The notes below the pieces were generated by a model, which did not search any database, was not told the DNA's origin, and saw only the letters and a list, made by a program, of their open reading frames with translations. A program made the translations under genes and the position numbers. A DNA stretch of 7,029 bases from Desulfobacteraceae bacterium (GTDB taxonomy: Bacteria > Desulfobacterota > Desulfobacteria > Desulfobacterales > SG8-13), in contig JARFQH010000051.1 in NCBI GenBank assembly GCA_029287875.1, positions 1-7,029 of the forward strand, given 5' to 3'. This document shows, in pieces, positions 1 through 4,873 of the stretch (positions are counted from its first letter, which is position 1; each line of letters starts with the position of its first letter).

Positions 1-374
1 GTCAATTCACCTTCCGCACTGCGCGTGAAGCTGCCGTTGCGGGTGTAGCGCACGCCTTCCGGGGTCTGGACACTGAAGAAGGCCTCGCCGTCGATGGCCA
101 GGTCGAGCGGACTGCCGGTCGCCCTCAGGCCGCCCTGGGAAAACACGGTGCGGCTCTCGAGTTCCTGCCACAGCGGAGATGTCGGAACGGTGTCGGTCGG
201 CACGGTGTTCTCCAGGCTTTCCCTGACTTCGGGCGGCACCTCGGTTATGCGAATGTAGGCCATTTCTTCCTTGAATCCGGTCGTGTTGATGTTGGCCAGG
301 TTGTTGGACAAGATCTCCAAACGCTGCTGGTTACAAAGCGCACCGGAGGTCGCCATATAAATCGAGTCGCTCAT
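1..374 (-). CDS. flgF: Flagellar basal-body rod protein FlgF (5' part; runs off the left edge)
   Basis: This encodes the first 124 residues of a proximal-rod protein of the flagellar basal body, exported by the flagellar type III apparatus and assembled in the periplasm. The start is clear: ATG at 374-372, preceded by AAGGGAG (389-383) at 8 nt. The N-terminus MSDSIYMATSGAL followed by LEILSNNLANINTTGFK (about residues 19-35) is the classic rod/hook-family signature. Around residues 80-118 come a GGLRATGSPLDLAIDG stretch and then FF.V.TPEGVRYTRNGSF, the conserved core shared by FlgF and FlgG. The N-terminus and the single-copy position ahead of the expected flgG favour FlgF, but FlgG cannot be fully excluded from a fragment. 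It is separated from the upstream genes by 244 nt that carry a sigma-54-type promoter, so it probably begins a separate rod-gene transcript. Confidence 0.9.
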   Translation of the reverse strand, partial: MSDSIYMATSGALCNQQRLEILSNNLANINTTGFKEEMAYIRITEVPPEVRESLENTVPTDTVPTSPLWQELESRTVFSQGGLRATGSPLDLAIDGEAFFSVQTPEGVRYTRNGSFTRSAEGEL

Positions 375-403
375 ATCCTTTTCTCCCTTATGGGGGTGTC
401 GCG

Positions 404-421
404 ATCGGCCCGGCGGCCGAT
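404..421 (-). promoter_or_regulatory. Perfect 7-bp hairpin in the flgF leader
   Basis: On the minus strand ATCGGCC-GCCG-GGCCGAT forms a perfect 7-bp, mostly G+C stem with a 4-nt loop. If transcription starts about 12 nt past the GC of the proposed sigma-54 element (near 426), this hairpin occupies roughly nucleotides 6-23 of the flgF mRNA. It lies 14 nt ahead of the ribosome-binding site. No T-run follows, so it does not look like a terminator. A 5'-end stabilising or translation-tuning role is inference. Confidence 0.45.
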
Positions 422-436
422 TGTCACACAAAGTTG

Positions 437-452
437 TGCAAGAGCCATACCA
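437..452 (-). promoter_or_regulatory. Putative sigma-54 (RpoN) -24/-12 promoter for flgF
   Basis: The minus-strand 16-mer TGGTATGGCTCTTGCA aligns with the RpoN consensus TGGCACGNNNNTTGCW at 10 of its 12 defined positions, including the key GG and GC pairs at the right spacing. It points at flgF and would give a start near 426 and a leader of about 52 nt. Flagellar rod/hook operons are RpoN-dependent in many polar-flagellated proteobacteria, which supports the call. A 12-bp palindrome (427-438, CACAAAGTTGTG) covers the -12 to start region. No enhancer site for a FleQ/FlrC-type activator could be identified. Confidence 0.65.
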
Positions 453-544
453 TTTTGCCCGATGTTCTTCTCCCATTTGGTCAGGCGAAAGGGGGCAACG
501 GATTTACGACTGCATTCGTCTTGCGCCGCCGTTGTTTCCCGGTG

Positions 545-606
545 CCGTTCGCCCTTTGCCTTTAGCCTTCTGCCACTTGCCTTCACCGTTCGCCGTTTGC
601 CTTCAA
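545..606. repeat. Degenerate heptanucleotide repeat tract
   Basis: This is a run of about nine imperfect 7-bp units, plus-strand consensus CCNTTNG: CCGTTCG, CCCTTTG, CCTTTAG, CCTTCTG, CCACTTG, a 6-bp unit CCTTCA, CCGTTCG, CCGTTTG, CCTTCAA. On the minus strand it reads as a chain of (C/T)(A/G)AANGG. It lies just past the stop codon of the SwrB-like gene and before the flgF promoter. Translation on the minus strand gives an Arg/Lys/Gly-rich string with no protein character, so it is a non-coding low-complexity tract. Its function is unknown. Confidence 0.7.
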
Positions 607-618
607 CTCCTCACATTC

Positions 619-1209
619 TCAAACAACCCGCCGCATCGGCACCAGGCGGAAATTTTTGCCCACCGGTGCAAATTTTTCCGTTTTTCCTTCAACCGCTCGG
701 GCGGCCCGGCGCCGCGCCAAAGCGAGACAGAATTCGATTTCGGCCAACGGCCGCTCAATGGCAGCCGCAATTTCAGCCGCGGTCTTTCCGGCGGCAGCCA
801 GTTGCGGAATCTCGGCATAGCGGTTCTGCGGGAAAGCGTCGCGGGCGGCCTCCCGGTTGTCACCACCGACCGGCACCTCCTGCGCAGCCGCGCAATCGGC
901 CGGCTCGCAATGGTTCCCGTCGTCGGTCTGAAGCACATTCTGTTCGACCCACTGCCGCAATCGTTCGCGCTCGTCGACGATCGTCCTCACGACAGCCGCC
1001 AGCGACCTTTCCGTCTGCTGGCCGACCAGGCGGGCCGTTACCTGGGCCGAGAAGCCCGGGCCCTGTTGCGCGGTCAGTCGCTTGTCGAGCACGTACTGGC
1101 GGTACCTGATCCGGTTGTAGAGCAAGTACAGAAGGATCAGCAGGCAAGCCGTGAGGATGGCTCCCTCCCGATACGAATCGATAAAAAGGGTGATGAAGTG
1201 CAGCATCAT
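619..1209 (-). CDS. Membrane-anchored SwrB/DUF2802-like flagellar accessory protein
   Basis: A predicted 196-residue protein of unproven function. Residues about 16-32 form one hydrophobic helix (ILTACLLILLYLLY) followed by a basic stretch (RIRYRQY), which predicts an N-terminal anchor with the rest in the cytoplasm. Residues about 55-92 look helical and charged. After a variable Gly/Ala/Glu linker, residues about 131-168 (YAEIPQLAAAGKTAAEIA... then EIEFCLALARR) have the spacing of the small helix-turn-helix-like module at the C-terminus of SwrB (DUF6115) and DUF2802 proteins. In B. subtilis, SwrB lies after the sigma-28 gene sigD and promotes assembly of the flagellar export apparatus. Here the gene also follows fliA, with one small gene between. 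The start has GAGGT close upstream. A second ATG follows at once, so the first residue is uncertain. The family link is by layout and context, not by alignment. Confidence 0.75.
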   Translation of the reverse strand: MMLHFITLFIDSYREGAILTACLLILLYLLYNRIRYRQYVLDKRLTAQQGPGFSAQVTARLVGQQTERSLAAVVRTIVDERERLRQWVEQNVLQTDDGNHCEPADCAAAQEVPVGGDNREAARDAFPQNRYAEIPQLAAAGKTAAEIAAAIERPLAEIEFCLALARRRAARAVEGKTEKFAPVGKNFRLVPMRRVV

Positions 1210-1239
1210 TGTTACCTCGGCAGTTCTTGGGTAAAGGGC

Positions 1240-1509
1240 TCATGCATGAATATCGATGAGTTTTCCCCTCTTTTTCAGGCGACCACGCGGCGGGGCTTCA
1301 TCGCCCGCCCGCGATTCGGCTGCGCCGGTTATCTCGCCGGGGGTCGACGGGTTTTCGGGATCTTCGCGTCCCTCCCCCGAATAACGGTCTTCCAAATTTC
1401 GTCGAAAATCCCGTTGCCGGCTTTTAGACCGCCGCTGCTCGGCTTTCTGGACACCCGTCGGAGAGAGCACCCAGGCCCATTTGCTCCCGGTGTTTATTTT
1501 TTCAACCAT
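1240..1509 (-). CDS. Small hypothetical protein between fliA and the SwrB-like gene
   Basis: An 89-residue, very polar, Arg/Lys/Glu-rich predicted protein that I do not recognise. There is no signal peptide, membrane helix or cysteine. A short N-terminal part (VEKINTGSK.AWVLSPTG) leads into a strongly basic probable helix (QKAEQRRSKSRQRDFRRNLEDR, about residues 21-42). Then comes a Pro/Gly/Glu-rich, probably disordered region and a basic end with a hydrophobic tip (RLKKRGKLIDIHA). It is supported as a gene by a good GAGGTG site 7 nt before its ATG, by filling the space between fliA (76 nt upstream) and the next gene (30 nt downstream), and by lying on the coding strand of the operon. It does not show the FlgM signature. 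A structural or regulatory role in the flagellar system is only suggested by position. Confidence 0.6.
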   Translation of the reverse strand: MVEKINTGSKWAWVLSPTGVQKAEQRRSKSRQRDFRRNLEDRYSGEGREDPENPSTPGEITGAAESRAGDEAPPRGRLKKRGKLIDIHA

Positions 1510-1568
1510 GACCGGACACCTCGAATACGGTTGAGTCTTGCGACCGGATATACTGCGGGGTGGCCGGG

Positions 1569-1600
1569 CTGCTTCTCAGAGCGCCTCAGTCTTGAAGCAG
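1569..1600 (-). other. Inverted repeat across the fliA stop codon
   Basis: CTGCTTC (1569-1575) and GAAGCAG (1594-1600) are perfect 7-bp complements separated by 18 nt, with the fliA stop codon inside the loop. There is no following T-run, so it is not a convincing intrinsic terminator. It could mark a 3'-end structure or processing site between fliA and the small downstream gene, or be chance. Confidence 0.25.
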
Positions 1601-2341
1601 TTGTCTCTTCCTCAACTTTGATCGCAGTCGGATGATCGCCTGGGAATGCAGCTGCGAGACTCTTGATTCGGTCACTCCGATAACGTCACCGGTCTCCTTC
1701 ATGGTCAACTCGTCCGTGTAGTAGAGCGAGAGGACCAGTTTTTCCTTTTCGGGCAACTCTTCGATGGCCTCAGCCAGAGCCGTCTGCAACTCCTTCAAAC
1801 CGGCTTGTGAAAAGACGTCTTCGTCTTCTCTCACCAGGCAGTTGGCCAGTTTGTTTTTGTCGCGTGCCGAAGAATACCCCAGTTCCTCGTAACTGATAAA
1901 CGAAATGCTCGATACCTGCTTGATGCGGTAGAGTTCTTCCAGGTCGATTCCCATGGCTTCGGCCACCTCGGCGTCATCGACCTCCCGGCCGCTCTTCTGC
2001 TCCAACGTCAGATACACTTTCTCCAGCTCACGGATCTTACGACGGTTCGAACGCGAGAGAAAATCCCGCGAGCGCAGCTCGCTGAGCACGGCACCGCGGA
2101 TTCGAAAAGCCGCGTAGGTGGTGAATTTGTTGTCCCGGCTGGGGTCGAAACGGTCGATCGCCTGTATCAGCCCAATGACGCCGACATTCAATAAATCTTC
2201 CGTGTCGACGTTGGGCGGCAGGTGGATCGCGATCCGGTTGACGATCCGTTTGACATACGGCAGATATTTGATGATCAACTGCTCGCGTGACGGCAGCTGC
2301 TCTTCGTTCGATACCGGCAGACGCATTTCTGCGTATCCCAT
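1586..2341 (-). CDS. fliA: RNA polymerase sigma-28 factor FliA (flagellar)
   Basis: A 251-residue sigma-70-family factor of the FliA/SigD/WhiG type, which directs RNA polymerase to late flagellar and chemotaxis promoters. Region 2 lies at about residues 22-92: YLPYVKRIVNRIA, then DLLNVGVIGLIQAIDRFDPS, then KFTTYAAFRIRGAVLSELRS. Region 3 is at about 98-145, and region 4 with its helix-turn-helix at about 188-245 (LPEKEKLVLSLYY, ELTMKETGDVIGVTESRVSQ). Length is normal for the family. The segment usually reading DWxPRS after region 2 is RDFLSRS here, so the typical Trp and Pro are replaced. The ATG has GGAG 9 nt upstream. It lies 58 nt after flhG with no clear promoter of its own, so it is probably co-transcribed. 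In other bacteria FliA is held inactive by FlgM until the hook is complete. No flgM is visible in this window. Confidence 0.96.
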   Translation of the reverse strand: MGYAEMRLPVSNEEQLPSREQLIIKYLPYVKRIVNRIAIHLPPNVDTEDLLNVGVIGLIQAIDRFDPSRDNKFTTYAAFRIRGAVLSELRSRDFLSRSNRRKIRELEKVYLTLEQKSGREVDDAEVAEAMGIDLEELYRIKQVSSISFISYEELGYSSARDKNKLANCLVREDEDVFSQAGLKELQTALAEAIEELPEKEKLVLSLYYTDELTMKETGDVIGVTESRVSQLHSQAIIRLRSKLRKRQLLQD

Positions 2342-2399
2342 AAATCGTTACTCCATATCCAGGCTCAAAACCAGGGCCGACTCGATCGGCAGCCGCCCA

Positions 2400-3308
2400 T
2401 CACGCCAGTTTGTTTTTGTGCAGATGGTCCCAGAAGAAGTTCGAATCACCGACCGGCAGCTTCGAGGCCGGCAAGCTGGCGATGCGCTTGGCCAAGGCAC
2501 TGAAACAGCGGCTGGCCCTGCACCCCGGAAAAAGGTCGGTGACGATCTTCTGCCGCCTTACCCCGCGGGGCACTTTGTCGTCGTAAAGCACACAACCGAT
2601 GTACTCGATGGAAATATCCAGGAATTTTTTGACTACCGTATCGAGCTGGCGGTAAATTTCCAGGGCTTCCTGCACGTCGGCGGCCTGGTTCACCAGCAGT
2701 TTGCAATTCTTCTCGGCGTACTTCAACGACAGAACCTTCATCAGGGCATAGGCATCGGTTAGAGAGGTCGGTTCCGGGGACACCACCACCATGATTTCCT
2801 GAGCCGTGACGTTGAAGTCCATGACGTTGGTCGAAATCCCGGCGGCAGTATCGATCAGCAGAATATCGACCGAGTCGACCAACAGATCGAGCTGGGTGAG
2901 AACCCTGACTTTTTGCTCGAAGGTCAGGCTGGTCAACTCCTGAATGCCGGAGGATGCCGGCAGGATTTTCATGTCTCCGGGCCCGTTCACGATCACGTCG
3001 GGAATACTCTTTTCACCGGCGATCACGTGGGAGAGATTGTATCGAGGCGCCAGGCCGAGCAGGACGTCCAGGTTTCCCAAGCCCCAGTCCGCATCCAGGA
3101 TGAGAACCTTTTTACCCTGACTCGCCAGGGTATAACCGAGATTGGCCACAATGTTGGTTTTACCGACACCGCCCTTGCCACTGGTGATGGCAATGACCCG
3201 CGTCGCCGATGTCGTGCGGTGTTGATTCTCCTTTGCGGCCATCTGGTTTTTTTCTCCAATTCTCTTGGCGATCTGAATGACATTTGTCGAGGATTTTTTG
3301 GAATCCAT
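2400..3308 (-). CDS. flhG: Flagellar number regulator FlhG/FleN (MinD-like ATPase)
   Basis: A 302-residue MinD/ParA-type ATPase that works with FlhF to limit flagellar number and position. The deviant Walker A motif SGKGGVGKT is at residues 43-51 with the signature first lysine (K45). The A' motif LDADWGLGNLD is at 71-81 and Walker B DILLIDTAAG at 148-157. VNQ near 206-208 fits the adenine-contacting segment. The C-terminus (KRIASLPASKL...FFWDHLHK) could form the membrane-targeting helix usual in this group. The first ~35 residues are a basic tail without a clear DQAxxLR activator motif, the element that in some FlhG proteins stimulates the FlhF GTPase. The start is fixed by an in-frame TAA 24 nt upstream (3335-3333) and AGAGGGG about 10 nt before the ATG. 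The gene sits between flhF and fliA as in many genomes. Confidence 0.95.
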   Translation of the reverse strand: MDSKKSSTNVIQIAKRIGEKNQMAAKENQHRTTSATRVIAITSGKGGVGKTNIVANLGYTLASQGKKVLILDADWGLGNLDVLLGLAPRYNLSHVIAGEKSIPDVIVNGPGDMKILPASSGIQELTSLTFEQKVRVLTQLDLLVDSVDILLIDTAAGISTNVMDFNVTAQEIMVVVSPEPTSLTDAYALMKVLSLKYAEKNCKLLVNQAADVQEALEIYRQLDTVVKKFLDISIEYIGCVLYDDKVPRGVRRQKIVTDLFPGCRASRCFSALAKRIASLPASKLPVGDSNFFWDHLHKNKLA

Positions 3309-3430
3309 ATGGTTGTATGCCCCTCTTATCCTTTACATCCAAAACGGCAGTTCTGATCATTTCAGGGTCCGGTCGCGGTCCCGTTTTCGCATCGGCAGCC
3401 GGAAAACCGATGTCCCGGTCTTGGCGGCTC

Positions 3431-4873
3431 TCACCGCCAACCGACCGACCGGGAGCGCCCGGCAAAAGCCGATTCTGTCCGGCGTTCGACGAGCGCTTCG
3501 CGACAGCATGTCCGGCAGGGTTTATACTGGTGATCACGGGCCTCGGTCATGTTTTTAAAACCGATCATGTTCTCATCCTTGATCGTCGTTGCCCATTTGC
3601 AGTCGGCGGTGTGAAACACGTTCGAATTCCGGTTGGCCACATAAGCGTGAGCTTCGACATTTTGTGGGGGGAACACTCGGTCGTCCGCCGGCACAGCGGC
3701 GGCAGACGGGGCCGTTGCAGCTTCCGGTCCACCGCCATTTGCATCGATGACCAGTGCCGCCAGCGTCTCCAGGTCGGCATCCTTGAGACCGTCCGGACCA
3801 GTCGCCCCGTCGAAGAGGCAAGCCACCGGAAGCCGCAATTGCAGCGCGATGTTCAAGAGACTGCCGCAGGCGTTGGTTTCATCGATCTTGGAAAACATCA
3901 GCCTTTCGACCGGCAATCCGGTCAATTGCTCGAAAAGGTCGACGCAATCGCACATCCGCGCAGCAGCGCTCAGCAAAAGGTGAACTTCGAGCCCCTCGAT
4001 CTTGTCTAGCATGCCGCTCAGCATGCGAATGGAGGCCGCATCGCGCGGATTAATGCCCGGTGTATCGATCAAAACCAGGTCGTGACGGCAGAATTTTTCC
4101 AGAGCTTCGTCCAGTTCGGCCTGATCGGCAACCACAGCGGCCGGAACGCCGATAATGTCGGCATACACCCTCAGTTGATCCGATGCGGCAACCCGGTAGT
4201 TGTCCAGTGACAGCAGGGCGACCTCAAGGTCCGGGTCGAGTGCATGCAATGCCGCGAGCTTGGCCGCTGCCGTGGTCTTTCCGACTCCCGAAGGACCGAC
4301 AAGCGCAACGCGCCGCTGTTGACCACGTTCAATGGCCAGCGGTTTGACGCTCGCGCCCATCTGCGCGATGATGCCCGCTATTCGGGATCGATGGACGGCC
4401 GGATCGTCCGTAAGACCGTTTGCGTGTCTCAGAAAATCGGTCGTTATCTGCCGCGCATACTTTTCTTCGACTCCCCGGGACACCAGCCGTCGATAGAGCC
4501 AATGCTCGGCCGTGCGGTCTGTGGCGCAGTTTCCGTCTTTTACCTCCGACCGTTTGACCGGCATCCTGGCCCGCGAAGGAGCGCTGCCCGGGAAGCGGTT
4601 CGGTCTCGGCAAGCGGCGGGTGGCGGGCGGATACCTCAGGTCCTCACCTTCGCCTCCGCGGCAATCTTTCGCATAGGTGACCTGTTTGAGTGGCGGCAGC
4701 GGTCCACCCCCTGCGGCCGTGACTTCCACCCCGGTTTTCTTAAAACAGCCGAGCACGCCGCTGGCGCTGCGCCGGCTGCAGGCGGACAGGATAACGGCCT
4801 CCGGGCCCAGCTCATCCTTTACGAGCTTGAGTGCCTCGGTCATGGTGCGGGCTTCAAATCGTTTAATCTGCAT
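3431..4873 (-). CDS. flhF: Flagellar placement GTPase FlhF with a C-terminal Ada-type zinc-binding-like extension
   Basis: A 480-residue SRP-family GTPase that marks where the flagellum is built and acts early in basal-body assembly at the membrane. Residues 1-50 are the B domain (MQIKRFEARTMTEALKLVKDELGPEAVILS). A variable Pro/Arg-rich linker runs to about 120, and the N domain to about 185. The G domain follows: G1 GPSGVGKTT 193-201, LDNYRVAASDQL 223-234, DTPG 270-273, SKIDE 328-332. The G5 region (355-362) reads DGATGPDG instead of the usual TGQxVPxD, and shifted frames restore a better match (see findings). FlhF normally ends near residue 380. Here an Ala/Pro linker leads to residues 411-458 with H421-x3-C425 and C453-x2-C456, the ligand spacing of Ada-like zinc domains. 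The start overlaps the end of flhA by 11 nt, suggesting translational coupling. A 122-nt gap separates it from flhG. Confidence 0.94.
   Translation of the reverse strand: MQIKRFEARTMTEALKLVKDELGPEAVILSACSRRSASGVLGCFKKTGVEVTAAGGGPLPPLKQVTYAKDCRGGEGEDLRYPPATRRLPRPNRFPGSAPSRARMPVKRSEVKDGNCATDRTAEHWLYRRLVSRGVEEKYARQITTDFLRHANGLTDDPAVHRSRIAGIIAQMGASVKPLAIERGQQRRVALVGPSGVGKTTAAAKLAALHALDPDLEVALLSLDNYRVAASDQLRVYADIIGVPAAVVADQAELDEALEKFCRHDLVLIDTPGINPRDAASIRMLSGMLDKIEGLEVHLLLSAAARMCDCVDLFEQLTGLPVERLMFSKIDETNACGSLLNIALQLRLPVACLFDGATGPDGLKDADLETLAALVIDANGGGPEAATAPSAAAVPADDRVFPPQNVEAHAYVANRNSNVFHTADCKWATTIKDENMIGFKNMTEARDHQYKPCRTCCREALVERRTESAFAGRSRSVGWR

Noticed and set aside
479..506. Sigma-28-like promoter TAAA-N16-GCCTGACC upstream of flgF on the minus strand
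   Set aside because: Only the TAAA and GCC match the consensus, and the spacer is one base long. The sigma-54 element nearby is far better.
371..586. 71-codon minus-strand frame ahead of flgF
   Set aside because: It reads through the 7-bp repeat tract and the sigma-54 promoter, has an Arg/Lys-rich repeat-derived product, and overlaps the flgF start with no ribosome-binding site evident.
421..1635. Long plus-strand open frame of 404 codons (and a 239-codon one at 390-1109)
   Set aside because: They run antisense across the repeat tract, the SwrB-like gene and the small gene, ignore gene boundaries, and have low-complexity Arg/Pro/Ser-rich products. They are by-products of high G+C.
2375..2389. 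GCCGA/TCGGC inverted repeat between flhG and fliA
   Set aside because: A 5-bp stem with a 5-nt loop and no T-run is expected by chance at this base composition.
3390..3412. Inverted repeat CATCGG/CCGATG in the flhF-flhG gap as a terminator
   Set aside because: Only 6 bp with an 11-nt loop and no T-run. The gap probably stays within one transcript.
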